Positions 33,947 to 42,591 of a stretch of DNA of 64,000 nucleotides are shown here, piece by piece. This DNA is from CAMLJR01 sp964631955. GTDB taxonomy: Bacteria; Pseudomonadota; Gammaproteobacteria; Pseudomonadales; CAMLJR01. The notes beneath the pieces are model-generated. The model had not been told where the DNA came from, did not search any database, and saw only the letters and a list, made by a program, of their open reading frames with translations. A program made the position numbers and the translations under genes. How positions within the stretch are numbered: position 1 is the first letter of the stretch; every line of letters starts with the position of its first letter. Location: the NCBI GenBank assembly GCA_964631955.1, contig CAZWBA010000010.1, positions 62,001 through 126,000 on the forward strand. Direction: 5' to 3'.

Positions 33947-34762
33947 TTAACCGAAACTCGACGCGAGGCTGCCCATGATGAGCGCCCAGCCATCGACCAG
34001 CACGAACAGCATGATTTTGAACGGCAGCGAAATGATCACGGGCGACAGCATCATCATACCCATCGCCATCAACACGCTCGCCACCACGAGATCGATAATC
34101 AAAAATGGAATGAACAACACGAAGCCGATCTGAAATGCGGTTTTCAATTCGCTCGTCATGAACGACGGCATCAGCACGAAAAACGGTATCTCTTCCGGTG
34201 TGGCGACTGCAGCGGTATTGGAAATACGCATGAATAACGCGATATCGGATTCGCGCGTCTGCTTCAGCATGAAATCGTGAAATGGCCGCGAACCGCGTTG
34301 CAGCGCATCGCCCGATGTTATCTGTTCATTCAAATACGGCTGCAATGCTTCCGCATTTACCCGCTCGAATACGGGCTGCATGATGAAAATGGTGAGGAAT
34401 AACGACAGGCCGAGAATGATCTGATTCGACGGTGTCGTCTGCAAGCCGATCGCCTGACGCAAAATCGCGAGCACGATGATGATGCGCGTGAAGGCCGTCA
34501 TCATCATCAGCGCCGCCGGCAGTAATGTCAGCAGCGTCATTACTGCGAGAATTTGCAGCGTGACCGTGTATTCCTGCGAACCGTCCCTGTTGGTTTTCAC
34601 CTGCATCGCCGGAATGCCCGGCAACAGTTTGCTCACCGCAGGGCTCGATGCAGGAGGATTGGTCTGCGCATGCACCTGCGGCGCGCTCACGCAAATGCAG
34701 AGCAGCAGAAAAACTGCACGCAAACCATTCGCCAGCGCATTCATCGTTTGTGCGCGCGTCAT
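33947..34762 (-). CDS. fliP: Flagellar export protein FliP
   Basis: FliP forms the core of the export channel. The 271-residue protein has a cleavable-looking signal (about residues 1-32, ending VSAPQVHAQ), then four membrane segments with the family motifs MTAFTRIIIVLAILRQAIGLQTTPSNQI and FKIMLFVLVDGWALI. ATGA overlap with fliO indicates translational coupling. Length is typical. Confidence 0.97.
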   Translation of the reverse strand: MTRAQTMNALANGLRAVFLLLCICVSAPQVHAQTNPPASSPAVSKLLPGIPAMQVKTNRDGSQEYTVTLQILAVMTLLTLLPAALMMMTAFTRIIIVLAILRQAIGLQTTPSNQIILGLSLFLTIFIMQPVFERVNAEALQPYLNEQITSGDALQRGSRPFHDFMLKQTRESDIALFMRISNTAAVATPEEIPFFVLMPSFMTSELKTAFQIGFVLFIPFLIIDLVVASVLMAMGMMMLSPVIISLPFKIMLFVLVDGWALIMGSLASSFG

Positions 34763-35157
34763 TTATTCAGACCCTGCTGCATGACATGACGTATTTTGCT
34801 GGCGAAATCATCGCTGCTCGCCGCAATGACCGGCTGTTCGAATCGATGTAAAAGATTGACACGCCCCGGTGCCACACCCAGCAGCATCTGTTCGCCGGCG
34901 ATCTCGATCAGCACCACGCGCTCGCGTGGCCCCACCGAAAGCGCCGTGACAACGCGCAAACCATTGCCCGATTTGATTTGCAGACCGCCCGCGCGCTGTA
35001 CCAGCCACCAGCCCGCAATGACCAGCGCGGTCAGAAACAGCAGCCCCAGAAAAAGATTGAGCGGCTGCACGGCGACAGGCGCGGCTGCGCTATCGGCAGC
35101 GAATGCCAATGGCGAAAATACGAAAAGAAAAACATTGCTTGCAGCGGATTTATTCAT
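34759..35157 (-). CDS. fliO: Flagellar export assembly protein FliO
   Basis: FliO helps assemble FliP rings. The 132-residue protein has an N-terminal signal-like segment, a membrane span (LNLFLGLLFLTALVIAGWWLV, about 33-53) and a small cytoplasmic domain with LSVGPRERVVLIEIAGEQMLLGV. It overlaps fliP by four bases. The 102-base gap to fliN carries a 16-base tandem repeat and a hairpin. Confidence 0.93.
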   Translation of the reverse strand: MNKSAASNVFLFVFSPLAFAADSAAAPVAVQPLNLFLGLLFLTALVIAGWWLVQRAGGLQIKSGNGLRVVTALSVGPRERVVLIEIAGEQMLLGVAPGRVNLLHRFEQPVIAASSDDFASKIRHVMQQGLNK

Positions 35158-35174
35158 TTTTGCAAACAGGCTCT

Positions 35175-35255
35175 TTATTGAGAAACCGGTTTATTGAGAA
35201 ACCGGCTTATTGAGAAACCGCCTTATTGAGTCACCGGTCATCCGATCGGGTGACC
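35175..35255. repeat. Four 16-bp tandem repeats plus hairpin between fliN and fliO
   Basis: Four head-to-tail copies of TTATTGAGAAACCGGY occupy 35175-35238 (the fourth reads TTATTGAGTCACCGGT). They run into an almost perfect palindrome GGTCATCCGATCGGGTGACC (35236-35255), which ends four bases from the fliN stop codon. In the transcript the hairpin follows fliN and the repeats precede fliO, where they could change spacing or stability. No coding role is seen. Confidence 0.85.
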
Positions 35256-35259
35256 GCGT

Positions 35260-35712
35260 CTAACGCAATTTCTTGATGCGCTCGGATGGGCTGATGACGT
35301 CGGTCATGCGAATACCGAATTTCTCATTGACCACCACCACTTCGCCGTGCGCAATGAGTGTGCCGTTGACGAGCACATCGAGCGGTTCGCCGGCGAGGCG
35401 GTCGAGTTCGATCACCGAACCCTGGTTCAATTGCAGCAAATTGCGAATGGTGATTTCGGTGTTCCCCACTTCCATCGAGATGCGTACGGGAATATCCAGA
35501 ATCACGTCGAGATCGGGAGCACCGGCGCGCTGATTGCGTGCAGTGGCTTCGAACTCATCGAGTTCCGCCCGCTCCGGCACCGCAGCGGCCGGCCTCTCCT
35601 CGTCACCGCCGGCGAGCAGCGCATCGATGTCATCCTGCACATCCTCGCCCTGCTCCTCCATCGCCGCGGCCCATTCGGCGGCCAGTTTATCCTGATCGGT
35701 ATCATCGCTCAT
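35260..35712 (-). CDS. fliN: Flagellar motor switch protein FliN
   Basis: FliN forms the lower C-ring with FliM and docks the FliH-FliI export ATPase. The 150-residue protein has an acidic N-terminal extension (about 1-65) and the conserved SpoA domain (DVILDIPVRISMEVGNTEITIRNLLQLNQGSVIELDRLAGEPLDVLVNG). The domain is intact and length is normal for the Pseudomonas-type FliN. Confidence 0.96.
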   Translation of the reverse strand: MSDDTDQDKLAAEWAAAMEEQGEDVQDDIDALLAGGDEERPAAAVPERAELDEFEATARNQRAGAPDLDVILDIPVRISMEVGNTEITIRNLLQLNQGSVIELDRLAGEPLDVLVNGTLIAHGEVVVVNEKFGIRMTDVISPSERIKKLR

Positions 35713-35731
35713 TGTATTTCCTCTTGCGTTG

Positions 35732-35797
35732 AAGGCTTCTGCACCTTTATCTCAAGGCTTCTGTACCTTTGTCTCGAAGCGTCTACCTTTTCGCGCC
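35732..35797. repeat. 22-bp imperfect direct repeat between fliM and fliN
   Basis: AAGGCTTCTGCACCTTTATC.. at 35732 is repeated at 35754 with two changes, and a third, diverged copy begins near 35776 (GAAGCGTCTACCTTTTCGC). The three lie in the 127-base fliM-fliN gap. No promoter is evident. Confidence 0.65.
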
Positions 35798-35839
35798 TAA
35801 GTTCTCGTGTTATGAATCATCCCGCTGACAAAATGCCTG

Positions 35840-36802
35840 TCAGCCGCGATCGAATTTATCGACGATCTGCAGCGCCAGATTTCCGCGCGACTGCCCCAGC
35901 CGTGCATAGAGAACCGGCACACCATTCGCGCGCAAAATTAATTTATCGGGAAGATCGATCGGAATCACATCACCCGGTTCGAGATCAATGATATCGCGCA
36001 GCGATACGGCTTTTTCTGCAACGGTGGTGTTCACCGTGACCGTTGCGCCGATCACATCTTCGCGCAGCGCGCGCACCCAGCGCTCATCGAGATCGTCGAC
36101 ATCGCTCTGCATGCCGGCATCGAGTGTTTCGCGAATCGGTTCGATCATCGCGTAAGGCAGCGTGATATGCATATCGCCACCGCCGCCATCGAGTTCGACA
36201 TGGAAAGTGCTCACCACCACCACCTCGCTCGGGCTGACGATATTCGCCATCGACGGATTCACTTCCGAATTCACGTATTCGAATTCGATCGGCATGATGG
36301 TCTTCCATGCCTCTTTCAAATCGACGAACGCCTGCTGCAATACCATCTGCACGACGCGTAATTCGGTCGGCGTGAATTCGCGACCTTCGATTTTGGCGTG
36401 ACGACCGTCGCCGCCGAAAAAATTATCGACCAGTTTAAAAACCAGTTTGGCGTCGAGAATGATCAGACCGGTGCCGCGCAGCGGGCGCAGCTTCACCATA
36501 TTCAGACTGGTGGGAACGTAGAGTGTGTGGACGTATTCGCCGAATTTCTGAATCTGAATACCGCCGACCGCCACATCGGCGCTGCGGCGCAACAGATTGA
36601 ACAGACTGATGCGCGTGTAACGCGCGAAGCGCTCGTTGATCATTTCGAGCGTCGGCATGCGCCCGCGTACGATGCGGTCCTGACTGGTTAAATCGTAGGA
36701 GCGCGCCTCGCCTTCGATAAAATCGGGCTCGGTGTCGACATCGCCGTCGTCAACGCCGTGCAACAGCGCGTCGATTTCTTCTTGCGATAATAAATCCTGC
36801 AC
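35840..36802 (-). CDS. fliM: Flagellar motor switch protein FliM
   Basis: FliM is the C-ring protein that binds CheY-P. The 320-residue protein opens with the CheY-binding helix MQDLLSQEEIDALLHGV, followed by a middle CheC-like domain and a C-terminal SpoA domain (DIIDLEPGDVIPIDLPDKLILRANGVPVLYARLGQ). All domains are present. It follows fliL by 53 bases. Confidence 0.97.
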   Translation of the reverse strand: MQDLLSQEEIDALLHGVDDGDVDTEPDFIEGEARSYDLTSQDRIVRGRMPTLEMINERFARYTRISLFNLLRRSADVAVGGIQIQKFGEYVHTLYVPTSLNMVKLRPLRGTGLIILDAKLVFKLVDNFFGGDGRHAKIEGREFTPTELRVVQMVLQQAFVDLKEAWKTIMPIEFEYVNSEVNPSMANIVSPSEVVVVSTFHVELDGGGGDMHITLPYAMIEPIRETLDAGMQSDVDDLDERWVRALREDVIGATVTVNTTVAEKAVSLRDIIDLEPGDVIPIDLPDKLILRANGVPVLYARLGQSRGNLALQIVDKFDRG

Positions 36803-36855
36803 GTTTCTCTTCTCTGCACCGAATTAAAAATTTTGCGACAGGTCGCGACAAAAAA

Positions 36856-37428
36856 TCACTGCATGACGAACGCCGTAAAGTAAATCTGTTCGATCTGCGG
36901 TTTACCGGTTTCCTTCTGCATGATTTCCTGAATCGCCGCCAGTAACTTCTGCTGCAACTGCACACGGCCTTCATCGCTCTGCAATTGCTCGAACACTTCG
37001 CCACTCAATAACATCACGATGCGATTGCGCACCAGCGGCATGTGGGTTTTCACTGCGCTGATCGACGCCTCGTCGCGCCCCATCACCGCCAGCGAAACCT
37101 GCAGGTAACGCGCGCGCCCCGCCACCTGATAAGTCGCGAGAAACGCCGGTTCGAGCGGCAGGTACGCCGATGGCTTGTGCTTGCCGGGCGCCTCTTGCTG
37201 TGCATTTTCCTGCGCCGCAGGTTCGTCCGCCTTCGCTGCGGCCGGCGCGTCGCCGTTATCGCCGAGCAATCCCAGCGCGAACCAGGTGCCGCCACCGGCA
37301 ACCAGTAACAGCACCAGACCGATGACACCCAGCATCATCATTTTCTTTTTGCGCGCGGCAGCCTCCACCGCCTTTGCTGCAACGCCTTCATCAGAATCGG
37401 TTACATCATCTTTGTCGTTCTTCGCCAT
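36856..37428 (-). CDS. fliL: Flagellar basal body protein FliL
   Basis: FliL is a single-span inner-membrane protein that surrounds stator units. The 190-residue protein has a charged cytoplasmic N-terminus (MAKNDKDDVTDSDEG), a membrane span near 30-52, an Ala/Glu/Gln-rich linker and the conserved periplasmic domain ending PQIEQIYFTAFVMQ. ATG 37426-37428 was chosen for GGAAG six bases upstream; a longer frame adds 15 residues but starts upstream in the leader. It is the first gene of fliLMNOPQR-flhB. Confidence 0.93.
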   Translation of the reverse strand: MAKNDKDDVTDSDEGVAAKAVEAAARKKKMMMLGVIGLVLLLVAGGGTWFALGLLGDNGDAPAAAKADEPAAQENAQQEAPGKHKPSAYLPLEPAFLATYQVAGRARYLQVSLAVMGRDEASISAVKTHMPLVRNRIVMLLSGEVFEQLQSDEGRVQLQQKLLAAIQEIMQKETGKPQIEQIYFTAFVMQ

Positions 37429-37730
37429 GCCAAACTTCCGACGTTTTGTGCAGCCACATAGCCGTTTGAGCAATTCCTATGCCACGGAAAGCCACAGATT
37501 TTTAATAAAAACAGTGCACTAGAAAATGATCTTCCGCTCCAGTCTCATGAAGCGCACGCCTGCAGAGAGTGTAATGCAAAGATCGCGATGTGCTACGCAG
37601 AGGCGCACGGAAGGATCGGCCAGACGATGCCGCGCGAAAATGTCTGTGGCTGGAAATCAGTCAAACGGAACCGGTCCGGCGCTGTCTGTGCAGCGCCGGA
37701 CCGGTAATGGGATACGGGAAGAGGATGCGA
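37429..37730 (-). promoter_or_regulatory. fliK–fliL intergenic region with sigma-54 promoter
   Basis: This 302-base stretch holds no gene I can support. On the minus strand 37485-37470 reads TGGCATAGGAATTGCT, a close match to TGGCACGN4TTGCW with GG (37483-37482) and GC (37471-37470) ten bases apart. Transcription would start near 37458, 30 bases before fliL. The fliK terminator hairpin lies at its upstream end, so fliL starts a new transcription unit. Confidence 0.75.
37671..37704 (-). terminator. Hairpin after fliK
   Basis: A perfect 13-base inverted repeat (CCGGTCCGGCGCT / AGCGCCGGACCGG) with an 8-base loop lies 26 bases beyond the fliK stop. The downstream base run is only moderately T-rich (TTCCGTTTGACTGATTT), so termination may be partial or need Rho. 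Confidence 0.65.
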
Positions 37731-39014
37731 TTACGCGTAGGCGTCGAAGCCGGAACGCAAACGGGCGGTATCGATGTGGGTGACATTGACAGTTTTGGCT
37801 TCCGCCGCATCGTCGCCAGCGATTCCTCCGAACGGTAAACCGCCCGGCGCGGGATTGTTTTGCCCGAATTGCTGTTGCTGCTGTTGCGGCGTGTGGCCGC
37901 CCACCGACACGTCGAGCAATTGCATGCCCTGATTGCCCATCATGTCGCGCAGCCGCGGCAACGCCTGATCGAGCGCATCACGCACCGCGGCGTGCTGGCT
38001 GGTGAATACCACGCTCGCCTGATCCTGCTGCGTGCTCACCCGAACCTGCAACGGTCCGAGATCGGGTGGATTCAAATGGATTTCCGCGCTCGACACCTTA
38101 TTGGCGCTGAACCACATCACCTTGTCCGCGACGGCATCGCCCCAGCCGTCGCCGCCCACCGGAACATTGACGGCGGCATGGCTATTCATTGCGCTGGCGT
38201 AGGTGCGCGATGCGTGACTGATCGGCGAACTCTCGCCGACCCCGGCGGTGGCAGGTGTCACCGGTGAAGATGCCGGCGCTTCGAAATGTTTGACGAGACT
38301 GTCGAAATCCGCCTCGACCGCCGTCGCATCGGGAATCACCTTCGCCAGCACGCCGGTATCGATCTTTCCTGCCAACGCGGGATCGGCAGCGGCGCGGGCC
38401 GATTCGGCCAACCCCGGATTGAGTGAGACGAGGGTATTGCGATCGGCTTTCTGCCCGCCGTTTTCCCGGCTGGCTGGCGCCGTGGTCGCTGCGGCGATTT
38501 GCGCCGCCACTTCGTCGCCCGTCGTCAGCGCGGCGATATCGCCGATGGCAGTCTGCGCAGGCTGGGCATTTCCCTGCGCATTGCCGGTACCGGCTGCGGC
38601 AGTCGTCGTCACCGCTGTCGACTGCAGTGCGCTGAACAATAGAAAGTCCGCGCCGGCATCGTCGGTTTCGTTTTTGTCTGCAGATTTTTCGCCGCTCATC
38701 CCGGTCTCGGCGAGTTCGCCTGCACCGGCCGGCTTTGCCGATACCGGCAGCACCGACGGCAAGAGCATGCCTGCCAGCGGTAAACCGTTGCCGCCCTGCT
38801 CGCCATCGCCGGCGGCGGCAGCGCTGGCGGTACCGTCACCGGCAGGCGCCGCAGGCAATACCTGTTGCAATTGCTGCATGGCGCCGAGCAACAGGCCGAA
38901 ACCGCCCAAACCCGCATCCGGCGCGGCCTGGGCGTCGGCCGCAGCGATACCGGCGCCACCCGGCGCGGCTGGCGTCAGCAACGGAGTCGACGAAGATGAA
39001 GCGGTAGGAATCAT
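37731..39014 (-). CDS. fliK: Flagellar hook-length control protein FliK
   Basis: FliK measures hook length and triggers the FlhB switch. The 427-residue protein has a long low-complexity Ala/Gly/Pro/Thr N-terminal part and a conserved C-terminal domain (AEIHLNPPDLGPLQVRVSTQQDQASVVFTSQHAAVRDALDQALPRLRDMM), then a Gln/Gly-rich tail with a run of six Gln. It has its own sigma-54 element 41 bases upstream and a terminator after it, so it is likely monocistronic. Confidence 0.95.
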   Translation of the reverse strand: MIPTASSSSTPLLTPAAPGGAGIAAADAQAAPDAGLGGFGLLLGAMQQLQQVLPAAPAGDGTASAAAAGDGEQGGNGLPLAGMLLPSVLPVSAKPAGAGELAETGMSGEKSADKNETDDAGADFLLFSALQSTAVTTTAAAGTGNAQGNAQPAQTAIGDIAALTTGDEVAAQIAAATTAPASRENGGQKADRNTLVSLNPGLAESARAAADPALAGKIDTGVLAKVIPDATAVEADFDSLVKHFEAPASSPVTPATAGVGESSPISHASRTYASAMNSHAAVNVPVGGDGWGDAVADKVMWFSANKVSSAEIHLNPPDLGPLQVRVSTQQDQASVVFTSQHAAVRDALDQALPRLRDMMGNQGMQLLDVSVGGHTPQQQQQQFGQNNPAPGGLPFGGIAGDDAAEAKTVNVTHIDTARLRSGFDAYA

Positions 39015-39052
39015 GTGTCCTTCCCTCAGGCGAATGATCGATGCGAGAGAAA

Positions 39053-39071
39053 GAGCAAGAAGGCTGCCAAG
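39053..39071 (-). promoter_or_regulatory. Sigma-54 promoter of fliK
   Basis: On the minus strand the sequence reads TGGCAGCCTTCTTGCT. GG (39068-39067) and GC (39056-39055) are ten bases apart. Transcription would begin near 39043, 29 bases before fliK, inside the 61-base gap to the Hpt gene. Confidence 0.75.
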
Positions 39072-39075
39072 CCGA

Positions 39076-39417
39076 TTAACGATGGAAACGCGAAAGCTCG
39101 CGCTGCACCACGGTGAACTCTTCGTTCAGCTCGGCGAGCAGCGGGAGGCACTGATCGACGATGCCCGCATGCGCCAGCTCCTCGATGCGGCGGCACAGGT
39201 CGCTGAGTTTTTGCGCGCCCATATTGCCCGAACTGCCCTTGAACGAATGCGCGGCGCGGCGCAGCGCATCGCTGTCGGCAGCCGCCGCGGCTTCTTCGGC
39301 AGCGGCAATGCGCGCGGTGCTGTCGGTCACGAAGGTTTGCAGCAGATTGCCGAAATCGTCACCCATGACGATCTGCAATTCGCGCAACGCTTCGTCGTCC
39401 AGATGTTGAATACTCAT
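39076..39417 (-). CDS. Histidine phosphotransfer (Hpt) protein, HptB-like
   Basis: A 113-residue single Hpt domain with the phospho-accepting histidine in RRAAHSFKGSSGNMGA. Pseudomonas relatives (HptB type) sit at this point of the flagellar cluster and pass phosphate from hybrid kinases to a response regulator/phosphatase acting on an anti-sigma antagonist. ATG 39415-39417 (MSIQHLDDEAL) is favoured by domain length; the frame is open further upstream. Here it is followed by fliK and preceded by a STAS gene, but the response regulator/phosphatase gene usually between them is missing (only 165 bases remain). Confidence 0.88.
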   Translation of the reverse strand: MSIQHLDDEALRELQIVMGDDFGNLLQTFVTDSTARIAAAEEAAAAADSDALRRAAHSFKGSSGNMGAQKLSDLCRRIEELAHAGIVDQCLPLLAELNEEFTVVQRELSRFHR

Positions 39418-39582
39418 TGCTTCGACCTCCCGTCGCAGCTGTTTCACGAAGAATACATCTTGGGGAAAACCTCGAAAAACCGGCTCGATCAAGGTAAACC
39501 AAGCCATTACATGCGGCAAGTTCACCGCGACGATCAGATGGCGCAGCGGGGAAAAATGGACTCGTGCGAAATTATCCGGCGA

Positions 39583-39888
39583 TCAGGCCAGTTTAAATAA
39601 CTGATCGAAATTCGATACGGTGAGGATGTTTTTCACTTCGGGACTGCAGTTCACGATGCTGATCTGCGCCGAATCGCCACCGGCAAAATCGCGCAGTAAC
39701 AGCAGCATGCCCAGCGCCGAGCTGTCAAGATAACTGGCGCGACTCATGTCGACGATAAATTTTTTCGGCTTTGGGCTGGCCTTCTCGTACGCATTGCGAA
39801 AATCCAGATGCGCACTGAAATCGAAGCGCCCTTCGACCTCGATCGTCAATTCGGAACCGTCGGCAGAAGTCTTAGCAACGATGGCCAT
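39583..39888 (-). CDS. STAS-domain anti-sigma factor antagonist
   Basis: A 101-residue STAS domain with the phosphorylatable serine motif SYLDSSALGMLLLLRD. Related proteins (HsbA type) bind an anti-sigma factor when unphosphorylated, tying flagellar gene expression to cell signalling. ATG 39886-39888 (MAIVAKTSADG) fits the family; upstream in-frame codons are unlikely to be used. It lies between fliJ (110 bases upstream) and the Hpt gene. The role is inferred from the family and place. Confidence 0.88.
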   Translation of the reverse strand: MAIVAKTSADGSELTIEVEGRFDFSAHLDFRNAYEKASPKPKKFIVDMSRASYLDSSALGMLLLLRDFAGGDSAQISIVNCSPEVKNILTVSNFDQLFKLA

Positions 39889-39998
39889 AAACGATAATCC
39901 CCTGCATGTGGTCGGAAGCTGAACCCGTGCGCGGCAGCCTCCAAAGCATAGACGATGCGCCGGTTTCGCCAAGCCGTTCAGCGTCGGGGGTTTATCGA

Positions 39999-40448
39999 TC
40001 AGTCCTTGTCGTTGAGGTGGCGTCGCGCGGCCCGGTCGTCGAAATCGCGCTGCATTTTTTTCTCAACGATCGTCGCTTCGCTCGCCAGGCGCTGCTCGCG
40101 CAGACGCGTCAGCACACGGCGTTTCATGTATTGCTCGAGCCAGCCCAGACGCGCCTGTTCGCGATCGTCCCTGCGCAGCTCGATCATGCGCTGCTGCTGC
40201 ACTTGCGCCTTTTCCAGCTGGCGGAAAAAACCTTGATAGTTGAGCAGAAAATTCTTGCCGACGGTGGCGGTGCCGCTCTCGACATAGCGCTGCTGATAAT
40301 CCTGCTCGTACTGCTGCAACTGCAGACTCTGCTGCTGCGCGCTCAGTAATTGCTCATTGCTTTGCGCCAGCCGTTTTGCCGCAGCGTCTTCGCGCATCGC
40401 GGCTAATTTCAACAAGGTTCGCAGACGGTCGGAACTTTTGCGCGCCAT
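39999..40448 (-). CDS. fliJ: Flagellar export chaperone-recycling protein FliJ
   Basis: FliJ is a coiled-coil stalk protein of the FliHI export ATPase. The 149-residue protein is almost wholly helical, Gln/Arg-rich (RLAQSNEQLLSAQQQSLQLQQYEQDYQQRY) and of family length. Similarity at sequence level is low in this family, so the call leans on coiled-coil character and its place 32 bases after fliI. Confidence 0.92.
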   Translation of the reverse strand: MARKSSDRLRTLLKLAAMREDAAAKRLAQSNEQLLSAQQQSLQLQQYEQDYQQRYVESGTATVGKNFLLNYQGFFRQLEKAQVQQQRMIELRRDDREQARLGWLEQYMKRRVLTRLREQRLASEATIVEKKMQRDFDDRAARRHLNDKD

Positions 40449-40480
40449 ACATCAGATACTCGTCACTGCGTCACAGCTCA

Positions 40481-41836
40481 TCACTGCGCCGGACTCACTT
40501 GCGTCGACGCCGGCATCAGCAATTGCTGCAACTGCTGCGTGCTGGCCTGAAAATTCACCGATTCGCGCAAACCCTGCTGCAGGAACGCGCGGATATGCGG
40601 CAGCATGCGAATCGCTTCATCGGTATCGGGATCGGAACCGGGAACATAGGCGCCGACCGCAATCAAATCGCGGCTCTGCTGATAACGCGAATACAACTGT
40701 TTCAATCGCTGCATCAGCTTCAGATGCGCCTCAGGAACAATGTTAGGCATGGCGCGACTGATCGATGCCTCGATATCGATGGCGGGATAATGACCTTCGT
40801 CGGCCAGCGCACGCGACAGCACCACGTGGCCATCGAGAATCGCGCGCGCCGAATCGGCGACGGGATCCTGTAAATCATCGCCTTCGGTCAGCACCGTATA
40901 AAACGCCGTCACCGAGCCTTTGCCCGTAGCATCGTTGCCGGCGCGCTCGACCAGCGCCGGTAATTTCGCGAATACCGACGGCGGATAACCTTTCGTCGCG
41001 GGCGGTTCGCCCACCGCGAGCGCAATTTCGCGCTGTGCCTGCGCATATCGCGTCAGCGAATCCATCAACAGTAAAACGTGTTTGCCCTGATCACGAAAAT
41101 ATTCGGCGATGCGCGATGCCAATGCCGCCGCGCGCAACCGCATGAGCGGCGCTTCATCGGCGGGTGCCGCAACGACGACCGAACGCCGCATGCCTTCTTC
41201 ATCGAGCACCTGCTCGATAAATTCCTTCACTTCGCGACCGCGTTCGCCGACGAGACCCACCACCACGACCTCGGCTTCGGTAAAGCGCGTCATCATGCCG
41301 AGCAACATGCTTTTACCGACGCCGCTGCCGGCGAATAAACCGAGTCGCTGACCGCGACCGACGGTGAGCGCGGAATTGATCGCGCGAATACCGACATCGA
41401 GCACGGCGTGAATCGGTTTGCGTTCGAGCGGATTGATGACCGGTCCTTCGAAATCGATCACCTCGGCGCAACCGAGCGGACCTTTGCCGTCGAGCGGACG
41501 CGCTGCCGCATCGATGACGCGACCCAATAATTCGGGACCGACGGGAATATGACTCGAACGCAACAGAGGAACGACGCGTGCGCCCGGTTGCAAACCTTCG
41601 CATTTTTCGGTGGGCATGAGAAAGACGCGCGCTTCGGAAAAGCCGACGACTTCGGCTTCGATTTGCCGGCCATTGCGCAGCGAAACCAGACAGCGACTGC
41701 CGACAGCCACATTGAGGCCGACCGCTTCGAGCGTCATTCCCACCATGCGCACCAGACGTCCCGCGCTCGCAGGTAACGCCTGCGCTTGCGACAGACGTTT
41801 ACCGCGCACGAGCAGACGTTGCGCGAAATCAGTCAT
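40481..41836 (-). CDS. fliI: Flagellum-specific ATPase FliI
   Basis: FliI is the export ATPase, similar to F1-β. The 451-residue protein has Walker A (GLFAGSGVGKSMLLG), Walker B (LLLMDSLTRYAQAQREIALAVGEPP) and the catalytic Glu in GERGREVKEF. I chose ATG 41834-41836 (MTDFAQRLL); a GTG at 41842 would add two residues. Either start overlaps the fliH stop, indicating coupled translation. Confidence 0.97.
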   Translation of the reverse strand: MTDFAQRLLVRGKRLSQAQALPASAGRLVRMVGMTLEAVGLNVAVGSRCLVSLRNGRQIEAEVVGFSEARVFLMPTEKCEGLQPGARVVPLLRSSHIPVGPELLGRVIDAAARPLDGKGPLGCAEVIDFEGPVINPLERKPIHAVLDVGIRAINSALTVGRGQRLGLFAGSGVGKSMLLGMMTRFTEAEVVVVGLVGERGREVKEFIEQVLDEEGMRRSVVVAAPADEAPLMRLRAAALASRIAEYFRDQGKHVLLLMDSLTRYAQAQREIALAVGEPPATKGYPPSVFAKLPALVERAGNDATGKGSVTAFYTVLTEGDDLQDPVADSARAILDGHVVLSRALADEGHYPAIDIEASISRAMPNIVPEAHLKLMQRLKQLYSRYQQSRDLIAVGAYVPGSDPDTDEAIRMLPHIRAFLQQGLRESVNFQASTQQLQQLLMPASTQVSPAQ

Positions 41837-42536
41837 CGTCACTCAACAGCATGCCGGGCTCGGGCGCATCGCCATCGTCGCGCTCGGCCAGCATTTGTGC
41901 GGCGATCTGGCGAAAACGCATTTCGACGCTGTAATCGACCAGGCTGTGCTCGGTGAGGAGCTTGCAGCCGCCGGCATCGACGCGGCTATCGGCCTGCATG
42001 CGCCATGCAGCGGGCCACTCGGCGCAATCGCGAAGAATTTCAATTTGCCGGGGATGTAACAACACGGTGATATTGCGTTCGCCGACAGGCAATTCACGAA
42101 TCGCGCGACGCACCAGTGGAATCAATGTGTCGGCTTTTAATGCCGGCTCCTGCGCGAGCACCGTGCGGGCGATGTCGAGACTCAACTGAGTCATCGCGGT
42201 TTCGATTCCGGCATTTTGCGCAGCGATCGGCTCGAGCAATTGCTGCATGATATTTTGCAATTGCGCGACCTGCTGCTTTAACTCTTCGCGCGCGGCCTCG
42301 CGCCCTTCGTTTTTTCCCTGCTCGAAACCCGCAGCACGGCCTTCTCGCACACCGTGCGCAAAACCTTCGCGATGCGCACGGTTGGTAATCTCCTCCAGCT
42401 GCCGCGCGGTCAGCGCACGCGCGACCACGCGATTGCTTTCGTCGCGCTGCGGGGCGGGTTTGCCGGCTTCAACGTCGGGCAATGTCCAGCTCGCGAAGCT
42501 GCGACTCTCTTCCGCTGGAATACGGGATTTTTCCAC
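41829..42536 (-). CDS. fliH: Flagellar export ATPase regulator FliH
   Basis: FliH inhibits and docks FliI to the C-ring. The 235-residue protein has the glycine-spaced helix (GFAHGVREGRAAGFEQGKNEGREAA) that marks the family, then a C-terminal domain (LDIARTVLAQEPALKADTLIPLVRRAI). The start codon is GTG 42534-42536 (read M). The 55-base gap to fliG carries a C/T-rich hairpin like that between cheA and cheB. Confidence 0.94.
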   Translation of the reverse strand: MEKSRIPAEESRSFASWTLPDVEAGKPAPQRDESNRVVARALTARQLEEITNRAHREGFAHGVREGRAAGFEQGKNEGREAAREELKQQVAQLQNIMQQLLEPIAAQNAGIETAMTQLSLDIARTVLAQEPALKADTLIPLVRRAIRELPVGERNITVLLHPRQIEILRDCAEWPAAWRMQADSRVDAGGCKLLTEHSLVDYSVEMRFRQIAAQMLAERDDGDAPEPGMLLSDDD

Positions 42537-42591
42537 CGCTAACTCACTCTGTTAGATTTCAACTCTCCTCTCCCCCAAATGAGAGAGGAAA

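Noticed and set aside
30842..37428. A non-flagellar (virulence) type III secretion system
   Set aside because: The genes are accompanied by fliE-fliN, flhF, fleN, fliA and chemotaxis genes; no needle, translocator or effector gene is present.
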